This document shows positions 22,640-34,456 of a DNA stretch of 64,000 nucleotides, one piece after another. Source of the stretch: Ischnura elegans (Eukaryota; Arthropoda; Insecta; Odonata; Coenagrionidae); NCBI RefSeq assembly GCF_921293095.1, contig NC_060251.1:91808566-91872565 (forward strand), read 5' to 3'. Below the pieces are notes generated by a model. It was not told the DNA's origin and ran no database searches. It saw only the letters and a program-made list of their open reading frames with translations. How positions within the stretch are numbered: position 1 is the first letter of the stretch; the number at the start of each line of letters is the position of its first letter. Position numbers and translations under genes: made by a program.

Positions 22640-23092
22640 CAGGTAAGAGACCCCGAGGAGATGGCCGCCCTCTCCCCTTTCTCCCTTGGTTCGTCAATTT
22701 TCGAGTGTTCACCCCCACCCACTTCCGCTTCTTTCCGAGGTCAACACTTCGCCTTTCCGAAATTACATTATCTTCAAGAGGCATTATGCGGATACCGAGT
22801 GATCATGGCTGTATATTTAATTATTTTCTAATTTTATATTGGTAATTCGTCGTGGTATAACACGAATTAGACATTAATTAGTATAATTATATCGCTGACT
22901 ACGCCGATACCGGAAAAGAGCCCTTCCTCCCCCTTGCAACATCCGCTTCGTCTCTTTCACTTTGTGCCATAACTCGAATCTGAGAGGTCCTGCCTTCGAA
23001 GTTACGATCACCGCACGTGTTTATCCTCATTGTTGGAGCTTGCCGGTTCTTGCAATCGCTTTTTCAACTGCGTCCATTTTCACCGCTTTGAG
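22640..23092 (+). ncRNA. Candidate promoter and first exon of the E2 transcript
   Basis: The segment is much richer in CpG and G/C than its surroundings and ends CGCTTTGAG before GTAAGT at 23093. No ORF above a few dozen codons is present. It looks like a promoter with a non-coding first exon. Strand and function are inferred from the donor and from the terminal exon at 27117. Confidence 0.4.
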
Positions 23093-23959
23093 GTAAGTAC
23101 TGATTAATTTGTATCCCTGCTAATTTTTATGGCATTATCATATTGTCTTCACGTGTCCCAAAGGACTTAGATTTTGTCATTTATTCGGTAGTGTATTCGA
23201 TTCGCTTATGGTTGCCTTTTACATGTATTTTCATGTGTCACTCATTAACCTCATTAAGGATAATATTCGTTATCTAATGTACCTACCTTAGTGTTGATCC
23301 CAAATCGCCTCGTGCAAGTCGAAAATATTCACGAAGCATGGCCGTTATCCTTCCGACGCTATTATTTACTCTGTGGACTATTATTAAGTTTTGTTGAATT
23401 CCCGATAATAAGGAAAATTAATGTAAACAGCAGATTTATTTTGAGACATTAAAATTAATGAAAGTTGATATGTTTAATATTCGGCTAGCCGCCATGTTGT
23501 GTGGCTCGAGGTGCATTGTCACATTTACTGATATAGATTATAATAATGAATTGATGTCCTTTAGTCTCGCTAATACTCGAGAACCGATTTGGCTCATATT
23601 GATTTTAAAATGTTGGTGAGTGAAAGTTCAGGGAAGGTTTAAAAGGTGAGAATATTATGAGGTATATGTGGCCTTGGAATCGGCCCTGAATATTTTCCGT
23701 AAGAAGGACAGGTAAAGTTCGTTATGAACGACTGCAACCTTTTCTTTTGCATATTTAAAATAGTGATAATGGTTGCACATAGTTGGAGCATATAACATTG
23801 GAAAGAAAAATAAATTCCCATTCTTGCACTCGAATTTCGTCTTCTGCGTTATTTACCTTGAATTTGGGGAAAGTATTCGAAAAAATGCTGAAAATTTAGT
23901 GACATATAGGCTCACTATCCCCTTGATTGTTGATTTACCTCATAAAAAGCTGATTTATC

Positions 23960-24070
23960 ATTGTGGGTAAACTTTTCTCGGGATTCCCTCCGGGTTAATG
24001 TTTTTATATCGGCCAACGTTTCAAGTACCGTCTCGGCACTCATCATCAGGGCTGAATCATAAGGGCAGCT
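23960..24070 (-). other. Penelope-like 3' motif, hammerhead-like
   Basis: On the minus strand CCTGATGATG is followed by the stem AGTGCCG-AGA-CGGTACT and then TGAAACGTTGG. The CTGATGA and GAAAC boxes around a stem are the layout of the hammerhead ribozyme, which Penelope-like elements carry. The second and third stems were not verified. Similar sequences are at 62925-62975. Confidence 0.45.
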
Positions 24071-24429
24071 CATTTATCACTGTTTATTCACAAATAGGGT
24101 GCGCGAAATGATTTTCACATACTTTACGTTAATTTCGTTACTATCAGTTCATTGTTGATGTTAACGTAGTCAGTTGATTTTGTAGTTTGACATAGCGCCA
24201 ATATTTACTTGTAAGTGCGCGAGAAATTAAATACTTTGATCATTCATAATGCTAAGGAGATGGCGACCAAACTTAGGTCGTTCAATTCAATCAAATATGC
24301 AAATCAGATTAATCGGTTAAGACGCAGTACTCATGTGATCCTGCAATGAGTTGCATTTAACTATGATTGGGTTGTAAATTATTGTACCGATAAATCAGTG
24401 CAGTTGGGGAAATACTAATAATTTTTTAA

Positions 24430-25390
24430 TATTGCAAGGAATTTCTCTTCTGACTTGGTATCATAAATAAATATGGAAAGTGGAACTGGTTGATTGGCAT
24501 CTCAGTGGATGTTCCTGTTAATAGTGGTAGATTTTAATCTTGGTGAGTGCTTCTTGTGATTTATCAATATCCACCCTTACAGTTTATATGTGTGGACTAA
24601 GAGAAATTTTTTACATCTTCATTAGTAGGTGGTGAAGTAACAACCTGACGATTGGATCATCGTTCTTCTGATTCTGGTGGGCAACAATTACTCCAGGGTG
24701 ACTCTCTTCTGCCTTGGTATCATAAATATCTATGGGAAGTGGAACTGGCTGATTGGCATCTCAGTGGATGTTCCTGTTAATAGTGGTGGTTTTTAATGTT
24801 GGTGAGTGCCTCTTGTGATTTATCAATATCCACCCTTATTGTTTATATGTTTGGAGTAATCGAATTTTTTACACCTTCATTAATAGGTGGTGAAGTAAGG
24901 ACTTCACAATTGGATCATCGTTCTTCTGATTCTGGTGGGCAACAATTACTCCAGGGTGACTCTCTTCTGCCTTGGTATCATAAATATCTATGGAAAGTGG
25001 AACTGGCTGATTGGCATCTCAGTGGATGTTCCTGTTAATAGTGGTGGTTTTTAGTCTTGGTGAGTGCTTCTTGTGATTTACCAATATTCACCCTTACAGT
25101 TTATATGTATGGACTAAGAGAAATTTTTTACATCTTCATTAGTAGGTGGTGAAGGAACAACCTGACGATTGGATCATCGTTCTTCTGATTCTGGTGGGCA
25201 ACAATTACTCCAGGGTGATTCTCTTCTGACTTGGTATCATAAATATCTATGGAAAGTGGAACAGGTTGATTGGCATCTCAGTGGATGTTCCTGTTAATAG
25301 TGGTGGTTTTTAGTCTTGGTGAGTTCTTTTTATTTCTTTTTATCCACCCTTATTGTTTATATGTTTGGAGTAATCGAATTTTTTACATCT
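24430..25390 (+). repeat. ~259 bp tandem repeat with splice-like borders
   Basis: The landmark TGGAACTGGTTGATTGGCAT occurs at 24481, 24740, 24998 and 25257. Every unit has an acceptor-like TTTTTTACATCTTCATTAGTAG and, ~200 bp later, a donor-like CTTGGTGAGT. A fifth, diverged unit lies at about 25710-25820, beyond a TTAA insertion. Part of the unit is open in one frame (an HRSSDSGGQQLLQGDS phrase), but stops fall in other units. Confidence 0.85.
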
Positions 25391-25397
25391 TCATTTA

Positions 25398-25706
25398 CCC
25401 CTTGGTTGGGGGCAGAAATTTCCTTATCTTTCACCTGGTGGGGAGCAAATCCAACGATTTTCGGAGATGCCGTTATTGGAAAAAAAATTTATAGTAAAGC
25501 TATTGCACAAAAATGGCAATATACTTCAAATATATTGGTATAGAACCTCTGACAAAGCAAAAAACATGCAATGATGCATAAAGAATGAATATTCATGCCT
25601 TCTCCGCATAACATTGCGACGCGACGGCACGCGCGACTATAGTCGAGCTCCCCACATGGGGAGTATAGTCCGCTTGCGACTATAGTCGCTCTCCCCAGTT
25701 AAGGGG
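25398..25706. mobile_element. TTAA-type (piggyBac-like) MITE in the 259 bp array
   Basis: Ends are CCCCTTGGTTGGGG and CCCCAGTTAAGGGG with TTAA at the right and TTTA at the left; the undisturbed units have TTAA here. CGACTATAGTCG palindromes sit near the right end. Confidence 0.75.
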
Positions 25707-25829
25707 TTAATAGGTGGTGAAGCAAGGACCTCACGATTGGATAATCGTTCTTCTGATTCTGGTGGCCAAAATTCTCTGTGAGGATGATTTTCCTCTGGTA
25801 TCGTAGCTGAGAATTGGATGACTTAAACA

Positions 25830-27116
25830 TAGGGAGTGGAAAGTGGTATTGATACAGCTTGCTTATTTTTTAATGTTGCTGTTTTTTGTGTGTTTACATG
25901 AGATGATGATTTAGAACTCCGTAGGTTCTTAGTTGTCGTTATCTTGCTTGGTTATTGTGTAGCTTAATTCTGTAGTAACAGATATTTTTCTTTATTAATA
26001 GGCAGAGTTATCGGTGTCGTAGTGATGTATCCTGTTTGGTTTCTTTTGCTGGTGGGAGACATTCACAATAAGGATTATTCTGCAGCGACAATCTGCCTAT
26101 TATGCCATTTTGGGTGAAGAATCTTAGGAGGCACAGCTTTATCCGTAATCTTTGGTTTTATTTTACTCATTATCCTCTCATATATGGTTGATATTTAATT
26201 AGTTTTGGTTAATGTACTTGATGGACTCTCTCATTCCTTTTTTATTGTCATTTTTATATTTGATGCAGTTTAATGGAGTAATAGAAATTTCTTAATTTTT
26301 TTAGTAGGTGACATATAAATGGTTCATTTCCACACCCGTTTGACCACATATCTGCATTCCTCATGCAGTAGCCGTACCGTTTTGGGCATATTAATATAAT
26401 AGAGGAACTATTATCGATGGATTCTTTGGCAGTTGTTCCCATACTTATGTTGTTGGGTGGTTATGTGAAACTTGCCAAGTTCTCTGCAAGTAAATTCTTC
26501 GTCAATATTTTGAGTGATTACAATTTTTTTAATTTCTTCATTTTCAGGCAATTTGTTCTTATTACCTTGTGATGGAACATGTTAATACCTTCTGATGGTG
26601 AGCATGGTTCACAGCCATAATGAATCTCCACAATGTAGTGAAGCAGGCATGATATTCTGCAGTAGAATTAGAAGGTTGTGCACTTAATCCTTGGCAGAGA
26701 TGCCTGGTGTTTTTCTGTTGTTTCATTTAAGATAGGGAACAATGGAAATCCCTCGTGTATTGTTTATTCTTAAGTATGGGTTTAACATATGGCATGGTGA
26801 CATTCTTGGGATATTGCTGTGAGGATGAAGATGCTATTTTCTAAAATGCATAGCTTTGTTATTGCGATTCTGCAGTTTTTAATTCAGGGAGGATTCTTTA
26901 CAGATTTCCTTTTTTGTTCATTTTATCTTTAAAATCTCATCTTGTTCTTGTGTATCAAGTATGTTATTTTCATTATGTATTGGCTCTGTTAAGTGGGCAT
27001 TGCATAGTATTTTAGCTGACCTGAGAGAATACGTGTTAAAGTTCCCAAAGCATTATTATTGTTTTTGTGTAGTCATAGCATTTTCTTAATGCGAGTATTC
27101 TGCTTTTTCTTTTCAG
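25830..27116. other. E2 intron-like DNA without recognised gene
   Basis: T-rich sequence with several NNGTNAGT-like and TTTNCAG-like words. There is no repeat end or ORF of note. Confidence 0.3.
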
Positions 27117-27260
27117 GTGTTGCTTCAGTCCCTTGATGTCCAGTGGCCTTGTGAAAAGCTGTTTCTATGTAATAGGAGTTCATCTTTGAAGTTCCTCTGA
27201 CATTCAATGTGGCTTGTTCTAATACTTTTTGTAAATAAACCAATATTTGAAAATGCCTGA
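27117..27260 (+). ncRNA. Candidate terminal exon of the E2 transcript
   Basis: It is preceded by a strong tract (CTGCTTTTTCTTTTCAG) and contains AATAAA at 27234-27239. No long frame is present. Confidence 0.4.
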
Positions 27261-27469
27261 TTTTCTTTGACATTTCCTACGTTTGTCACCGAGATTTCTG
27301 TTTGTGTGTTGTCATCGCTGTAGCAGTCCATTAACACCATGTTCGTAAGTAATATGCTTTAATGTCAATTCGCATACGCCACGGATTTATAAGTGGCCGG
27401 TTAATATGTCCTGATTTGGAATAGTGAAGTAGCGGTCGGCTGTAGCTCGCTGCTCGTAGTGCTGATAAA

Positions 27470-27690
27470 TGACAACAGATGGCGCCACCGTCGCACAGTT
27501 GTTGTGTCCGACGTAGTTCGCGTGGTTATCGCTTGATGGCGCATGAATCGGAAATCGGAGACCGTCTCTTGAGTAGTGCGGACATTTCGTCATGGGTTCG
27601 TCATCGTATCGTCCGGCCGTCTCCTTGTTGTCTCCGGAGACGCTTACCGCTTCCGGGAGGCGGTCTCTTTGGTTTCTGTAGAGAGTCTCT
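27470..27690. other. CpG-rich segment with GAGACNGTCTC words
   Basis: The words GGAGACCGTCTC, GTCTCCGGAGAC, GGCGGTCTC and GAGAGTCTC echo the GGAGACTGTCTC of the E2 tips. It is probably the inner part of the E2 right subterminal region. The PIF-like element at 27693 split it from the tip. Confidence 0.5.
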
Positions 27691-27692
27691 AA

Positions 27693-28611
27693 AGCCCGTA
27701 TGACACTTGCCAATTTATTGGCCAATCCATTGGATATTGGATTGTGTACCCACTGACACACGCCAATTTCTAGCCCAATCTCAGTTTCACAATATTGGGC
27801 ACAATTTCTTGGCCAATCTACAATTTAGAACAGGTTCTATTTTCTCGAGGCCAATCTCCAATCAGAACTCAGTCTTGTCGACTCCTAGTGGCCAAAACTA
27901 GAAGCTCTTTGCAAAACATTTCACCTCGGAATTTTAATATCATATATAAAAACTTTACAAGCATAGCAACCCATGAAATAGCTCAAATAATTAATGTGTA
28001 CTTTGAGAGAATATAAATTCACAAACATCAACTGTCTAAAGTGGGTAATTCGGAAATAACATTTCGGATATGTAATGAATAAAAACGTCGTGTTTCTCCT
28101 CGATAGCGTCTATATTTTGTTTATTTTACAATTATTAAACTATTTTTCATGATTTGAGCGCTAAAGTTTCGGGTGAAAGTCCCAATTGATGACACAATAT
28201 CTGTTTATTCGATGAACATATTCCAGCCAAAACGAGCCGCTACGTTATCTTGGCTCACCTATGAGATCACCATATTGCCTATCTCTCATCATTCAAGGAA
28301 CTCACCCGAATGAAATTTCGAGCAATTCGAGAATATCTTTGCAGCCCCTCGAAATAGTTATTAAATTTACAATTATTATGCCACCTCCCATTCTGTAGCT
28401 CATTGGCAATTAACCTGCGTCTTGAGATGCTCTTTTGTCATTTTGTGTTATGTGGCGTTCTCTAGTGGGGTATTAGAACACTATAACGGCCAATATTGGT
28501 GTAAATATTGGTACGTGTCATACGATGCGTAAAGCCCAATATTTTTACCAATATTGGGCCAATTTATTGGCCAATATATTGGCCAATAAATTGGCAAGTG
28601 TCATACGGGCT
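27693..28611. mobile_element. PIF/Harbinger-like MITE with CCAATATTGG arrays
   Basis: Ends are AGCCCGTATGACACTTGCCA and TGGCAAGTGTCATACGGGCT, flanked by TAA on both sides. Subterminal runs of TTGGCCAAT/CCAATATTGG fill both ends. The target and size (919 bp) suit PIF/Harbinger MITEs. No ORF. Confidence 0.9.
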
Positions 28612-28651
28612 TAAGGATTCGGGGGAGACAGTCTCCCGTGTGCTAGCTGGG

Positions 28652-28843
28652 TATACGGAATATATGCATCTTTTATATTCTCCTCATATATTCCGTATAT
28701 ATGCAAACATTATGCCATTCCATCAGTGCATATATTCCGCATATTATGCACATAATATCGCAATTTATGAGGACATTATGCCATTTATATGCACATATTA
28801 TGTACATAATATGCACAAGTTATACCATTGATGTGGCTATATA
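28652..28843. repeat. E1 palindromic array, continued
   Basis: It contains CCATTCCATCAGTGCATATA, GCGGAATATATGC-like and TTATGAGGACATTATGCCAT words. These are the reverse complement of the left array, so the array has inverted segments. Confidence 0.8.
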
Positions 28844-29198
28844 CATAGGCGGATCCAGGGGGGGGGCACGGGGGCACGTGCCCCCCCCAGACCCTTAAAA
28901 ATATGCTAGATTTTTAATACGGTCCCATTATCATTTCGTTCGTTTTGTCCCAGACAGCACACTGGTAACGGTATACATATACCGTAAGTATACCAGGTGT
29001 ATACTGTTTCCTTGAGAAACTGTATACATGTTTTAGATTCTAAGTATACATAAACAGTATCCTGAAGCGTATACGTATACAGTATACGAAAGGTATCTGT
29101 ATACCTTTCATATACTGTATACGTATGTGCTACATATGGAAACAGTATCTGAGAGGTATATGTATACCTTTCATATACTGTTTCCATATGTAATCTCA

Positions 29199-29449
29199 GT
29201 GGCGGATGCATATGGGAGGCACGCCCCCAACCCTTTCCTGGCCGCCCGCATAACCAAACATTGCAGGACTACAATTTTAACTTTTTTATGTCAAAAGATG
29301 GCTTTGTATTTCATGTGCGTATAATCAGTTCAAATAACACTTTCTTAAACTTTGCATCTGACTTGATTATTTTTTTAGGATAAAAGTAAAGGTTGGTCAA
29401 GATATCTTTTGCGCCCCCTCTAGAGTTTTTTTCTGTAACCGCTACTGTG
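29199..29449. mobile_element. hAT-type MITE inside the E3 left array
   Basis: Ends are CAGTGGCGGATGCA and GTAACCGCTACTG. The flanks TGTAATCT and TGTAGCCA are partly alike. Confidence 0.6.
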
Positions 29450-29535
29450 TAGCCATTAGTAAATAATATGTGCCCTTTAAAGGTTACTCTGTCCGTATAC
29501 TATTTCCATATGTAGCCTTCAGTATACACAGCGTC

Positions 29536-29990
29536 CTTTCCAATGGGCTAAAACCTTTCCGTTACTTGCGTGCTCCTATGACCCCCAAGAGCTACACTGA
29601 CAGGAATAAATCTAAATTACCTCAGGAAGGGCCACTCACGCCAAATATGTGGAAGGGTAGGAGCCAGACGAATGGTAGTCCACGTGATGGTGTCACGTGA
29701 AAAACACTGTTGGAATTTAGTTGGAAAACCTTACCAGCTAACTCTTCCCTGAAAACATGGAGTGGGACCTGTTCGCAAAGGGCAGGTGCCATTCACGGCA
29801 GCGAGGTTGGCAAAGCAAATAATTACGTTTGTACATGTATCTTCATTCTTTGTAAAGGTATCGGCTCGAGCCGCTACTCTCTTCTCATTCTCCTTCTGGT
29901 TTCATTGGATAAAGACGTCGTCTCATTTAATATCTTTAAACTGATTCATCAGTGAATTTATTTTCCCCGGTTGGCTTCAGGCAGCAGGCT
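29536..29990 (+). mobile_element. LINE 5' leader-like fragment in E3
   Basis: GGAAGGGTAGGAGCCAGACG and related phrases match the fragment at 9882-10080. No RT follows. Confidence 0.4.
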
Positions 29991-30289
29991 AGCCCTGGCA
30001 AAAATGAAGGAGGCTGATAACGGTGCTGGAGAGTTTTTTATCATTTCTGTTCGGAACACCCAAGAACGCCGTCCGCCTGGGTTATTAAGAAATGCAGATT
30101 AATTTAAAAAATCAATGAACTGCCTTAAGATGTAAAAAATCCTGCCATGAAAAGTCCCTATTTTCATAAAGAAAAATGCTCTTCGAAATGTGATTTCAAT
30201 CGTGCTTTTTTATCTACTGAGGCGATGAAACAAAAAAGATATTTTTCAGTGGAATATCTTTTTTGTATCAAGTCATAACGCGATGCCAA

Positions 30290-30652
30290 GATTTGGACTC
30301 CCGCCCGTGATTTCGACCTATCGATAGTGGATTCCGTCGATAGTCGATTCCACCAGTAGTCGATTTCCACAGAAACATATGAAAACATAAATGCGTCCAT
30401 AACCGCTTTCACAATGAAAGACCCCGCGAATAATGTTACGTTCACTGTGTTGTGTTCGTCGTTTGCGAAATTGATCCTGCCGAAGTTTATCAGCCTCTTA
30501 AGTTCTTCATTTACTTGTTTCACCTGCACCAAGGCAATCAATTACCGTTATAACTTAACTTTGTAGTGTTGTGTTTGCAGTTTGCGAAACTTGTCCAATG
30601 AAAGTTTATCAACCGCTCAAGTGCTACTTTCGCTTCCTTCATCAGAATCTGG
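30290..30652 (+). ncRNA. Candidate promoter and first exon of the E3 transcript
   Basis: A relatively CpG-rich segment with a small internal duplication (TTTGCGAAA...GAAGTTTATCA twice, ~110 bp apart). It ends CAGAATCTGG before GTAAGT at 30653. No convincing ORF. Confidence 0.4.
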
Positions 30653-31255
30653 GTAAGTAGAAGTGTTGCCATTGCCACATTTTTTATTTTAAATGACGCA
30701 AATTCTTAATATTTTCAACCTTCTCACACTTTCTGAGACTGAGGGATCCATCTTCTATTGATTGAAAAACTTTGCATTTGCGTAAACTTTAATTTATTTA
30801 TGTGCTTGACGCATTTAATCACCGTAGTGTGGGAGGAATGTGAACAAACATTTCTCGACTTTACTATTTATTAAGTCATTTAAAGTTATTTACATATTTT
30901 TAATTAGCTGTTGTGCCATTAGTGTTGCTTCCTTTAAAATGTAATCATATTTGTTGGAGATCAGAAGGTATTTCACTCTTTAGGTTTAGACAAATTGGTT
31001 TTAAATTATTAAGAATTAAATTCTCAAATTAATTTAGTACTTCGATTATTCAAGGTGAATAACTTATCGTTTTTTACATATAGAACTGATGGGGAAGTTT
31101 TTCGAAATATCCTTTGTTGAATGTTGGTATTTATATAGCTTAAGGGAAAATCCCATGAATAGAGATTACTTTTTAACAAAGTGACTTACTTTAACTAGAC
31201 AAATTAGATGTATCACTAATAGATTCTAATAAAGTTTATGTGATATTATTTACAG

Positions 31256-31430
31256 GTGTAGTAAGGAAGAATTTTCCAAATTGCCAATGATGAAGAAATA
31301 CGAGGAAAAGTGAGCTTGTTCTTCATGGATTCTTGTGACCTTAAGGAAGGATAATCAGGCAAAAACATTGATATTGATCCTATTGGTCTTTATTTTCGTT
31401 TACATTGAATAAAGGCATTTCTAACGGTAT
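31256..31430 (+). ncRNA. Candidate terminal exon of the E3 transcript
   Basis: It follows TGATATTATTTACAG and includes AATAAA at 31408-31413. The longest frame is about 8 codons (MMKKYEEK). The implied intron is 603 bp. Confidence 0.4.
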
Positions 31431-32690
31431 TTGTTATTTATCAACACTCATCAAAATATTCAGAAAATATTTGTCTTGTTATATTTGACATCTAAATTCT
31501 TACTACTTCTTAAATTGACTTTTAACTTACTATGCTTAGTGAATTTACTCATACGATAAGATGTTTTTTTTACATTGGATGAATAGACTGATTAAATAAT
31601 ACTGTGAGAGGATCCGCTAAAACCTCTTGACGATAATTAAGCACAAAATGTGGTTTACCGTCCGGGCTTTGCCCCTTTATTGTGTCTAATGAATTCAATC
31701 TCTTATGTATTTCTGAGATTGTGTGGTATATTAGTAAAAATATGTGTAATATTTAGTTAAATATAATTATTTTGTTTTAACAGCACACATGTGTTTTCCA
31801 TTTCCTCTGTAGACCCTGTAAGACCTGAATTTCACAGATTTTTTTTCTCTATTCAATTTATTGTCAGCAAGAAGTCTCAAACAAACTGGTAAGTGTTCCC
31901 ACAGAACAATGCAAAACACACTAGCATGTTACACTATGTTTATGAACGCTCTCTGCTGCTTAGACAGGATGTTCTCAAATGTACGTAAACACTCTGAAAT
32001 GCTGGAGATGTCACTCACACTAAATGACAAAATGGATGTACTAGTACTTCCACGCTTGCACTAAATACACACTGGCACCAGAACAGAGATTTAGTTTCTG
32101 TTTTTCTACTTTAATTTCAGTTTTAATACAGCAGTGCATGTCAACAACTGCATTCAGGATTTTGCTCAATCAAGAAAAATATACTCAGGGTGTTCAGTGA
32201 TTGGGAATCTGGAAATATGCATGATTTTTGGTCACTCAAAATATCCATGAATTTTTGCTCCTGCTTGGAATTTAAAATCTTTTATTTCAAACTCGTTTCA
32301 CATGAAATTTGTCTGTGCAAGGCCAATTTTCAGGCCTATTTTAAATACTTACATGCATGCTTCAAAATGCATTGATTGCATTTTAAATTGCACTTTATGA
32401 GTGCAAACACTGATTAGATAACTTTTTCAATTTTAACAAATTTGTTGATATTCCAAGTGTTGCATTCATAAAATAAGTGAATAATTTCTTTGAAAAATGT
32501 AAGAATTTTAACTAGGATAATACATAATTATAGAATTAATTAAAAGTATTCAGTAAATGTAGTTTTGTAAAATTCGTATACATAGCTTTTATCTCGTAAG
32601 ATTGACCTGGAATTTAGTAAAATTTCCCTAGAAAACCTGGAATTCTGCAGGAATTTTTCTGCTTTCATACATATATACGTCTTGTATACT
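31431..32690. other. E3 interior, nothing recognised
   Basis: AT-rich DNA with short accidental frames. Confidence 0.35.
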
Positions 32691-32880
32691 GTATATATAT
32701 ATGTCTTGTATACTGTATACGTATACTGTATATGCGTGGTAGGAGGACATTTGCTGCGTTATATACATTTGGTAGATGGTGGGTAGAAGGTTTTTATACG
32801 TATACAGTATACGTGTATCTTCTACTGTATACGCATGTTATACACTACGTATACGTATATTTAATGTATACAGTAGCATG
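32690..32880. repeat. E3 right TATAC/GTATA array
   Basis: Repeated TGTATACTGTATA and TATACGTATACAGTATACG words form overlapping palindromes, mirroring the left end of E3. Confidence 0.85.
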
Positions 32881-32996
32881 TGTGCTGTCTGGGGTATGAC
32901 GAAGTATCCTTGTGCCCCCCCCTGAACAAAATCCTGGATACGGGCTTGCTTGTGCCCCTCCCAGAAAGAAATCCTGGATCCGCCCCTGGCTATATA

Positions 32997-33450
32997 TATG
33001 CACATATTATACCCATATATGCCATTTATATGCACCTTTTATGTACATATTATGCACAATTTATACCATGGATGTGGCCTAAAATATATGCGCATATTAT
33101 GCCCATATATACCATTTATATGCTCCTTTTATGTACATATTATGCACGATTTATACCATTGATGTGGCTATATATATGCACATATTATACCCATATATAT
33201 ATGCACCTTTTATGTACATATTATGCACAATTTATACCATGGATGTGGCCTAAAAAATATATGCGCATATTATACCATTTATATGCTCCTTTTAGGCACG
33301 ATTTATACCATTGATGTGGCTAAATATACGCACATATTATACCCATATATACCATTAGTATGCACCTTTAGGTACATGTTATGCACATTTTATACCATAT
33401 CTACGAACCTTTTATGCATATTTTATACCGTTGATGCGTGATAACATGCA
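32997..33450. repeat. E1 palindromic array, ~115 bp units
   Basis: Units read TATATGCACATATTATACCC, CATTTATATGCACC, TTTTATGTACATATTATGC and TTATACCATGGATGTGGC. About four copies become shorter to the right. The apparent 144-codon frame here is repeat-derived. Confidence 0.85.
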
Positions 33451-34083
33451 GTTGCATAATATTCGAAAATTACATGAATAAAAATTGATTTCTGGAAACG
33501 AGGAGAAATTTAATGAATCATTCATGTAGACACAGCATAGGTACATTGCACTAAAACAAGGCACAATCCTTCATCGTTGTATCACAAATATACAAATATT
33601 CAGTTAGGAGTCCTATATCATCGCAAATTTGGTTTAAATATCATGTGAATGACATCTAATGACAAACATTCGCCCTTCCGGCACAGCAGAAATTCTTTAC
33701 ATAAATGGAAGAGAAAAAATGGAGAAAATATATCTGTAGAGAAATCACAGGGTAGGAATTTCCCTATCTTTTCTGTTCGCAGAGAGCCCACAAGATTATT
33801 TACGGCTCTAGCGCTAATAATGCAGTGAAATTACTTGTAAATCAGATTCAAAGGGCTGACGCATATGGAGAGCTAATTAAGATTTTTGTTCCACCATTAA
33901 AGAAACAATTATAACATACTATTTAGCGTTTTAAATTCTCGAAGTGGACCATTATGCGCGAAAGGTTGTTATTGTGATGAGTACAAATGCTTCGATTTTA
34001 AGAATAACTTTATTCCCTTAGCCCTAACGATAAATTTCATTTCATGTTGACATTGGTACAACTTTATAATAATTCATCTGCAC

Positions 34084-34456
34084 GTAATAGGCACGTTTTA
34101 GGGGACGAGATGTCCTCAATACCCAACTTTGAGATGTTTCTCGTCTGCTAACCGAAAGCCATAAAAGAAGACTATCGATTCATACAATCGATATGATTGA
34201 AATCGAAATGCTGCCATGCTGCTCGAGTAACAACATCAATAACGGGATAACGGTTAGAAACGGTTGCAATCACGAATGTTTTGAAAGTTGTCTCTATTAT
34301 TCCTCGTGCTGTATGAATGAAAGCGGTTGAAAATGAAGTATCTTTTACCAACGGAGTAACGCAGTAGTCTCTGCACTGTCTCACGCCCTGAAATTAACGC
34401 AGACGAGTATGTAAACAGTGGGATCTGTATTTGAAGCATGGAAGAAGATGTTTGAA
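34084..34456 (+). ncRNA. Candidate promoter and first exon of the E5 transcript
   Basis: A CpG-richer segment ends GAAGATGTTTGAA before GTAAGT at 34457. No frame runs through into the next exon for more than a few codons. Confidence 0.35.

Larger units (their letters stand above)
22606..28651 (+). mobile_element. CCC-tipped element E2 with internal mini-gene
   Basis: The left end CCCTACAAGCACACAGGAGA plus CTGTCTC and the right-end complement CCCAGCTAGCACACGGGAGA plus CTGTCTC form inverted repeats of about 27 bp. The flanks are TATA on both sides, so a 2-4 bp duplication sits inside the E1 array. The 6 kb interior carries a candidate first exon (up to 23092), a 259 bp tandem array, a terminal exon at 27117 with AATAAA, a TTAA element, a Penelope-like fragment and a PIF-like element. 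No transposase was recognised. Confidence 0.75.
28949..32893 (+). mobile_element. CCC-tipped element E3 with internal mini-gene
   Basis: Ends are CCCAGACAGCACAC and GTGTGCTGTCTGGG, and GT is duplicated at 28947-28948 and 32894-32895. The undisturbed MITE at 3997-4194 shows the empty site, so the borders are certain. Both ends carry TATAC/GTATA arrays (28965-29185, 29490-29535, 32690-32880). The 3.9 kb interior has an exon 1/exon 2/AATAAA arrangement and no recognised transposase. Confidence 0.85.
28844..32988. mobile_element. hAT-type MITE split by element E3
   Basis: Left part 28844-28948 and right part 32894-32988 together make one ~198 bp MITE of the 3997-4194 family, in reverse orientation. 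The 8 bp duplication GCTATATA is perfect at 28836-28843 and 32989-32996. Confidence 0.9.

Noticed and set aside
22287-22722. Short opposing frames rich in Tyr/His/Ile
   Set aside because: They come from the TGCATATTA palindromic array.
32880-33314. 144-codon frame
   Set aside because: It runs from the E3 tip through a MITE into AT palindromic repeats; the peptide repeats with the DNA units.
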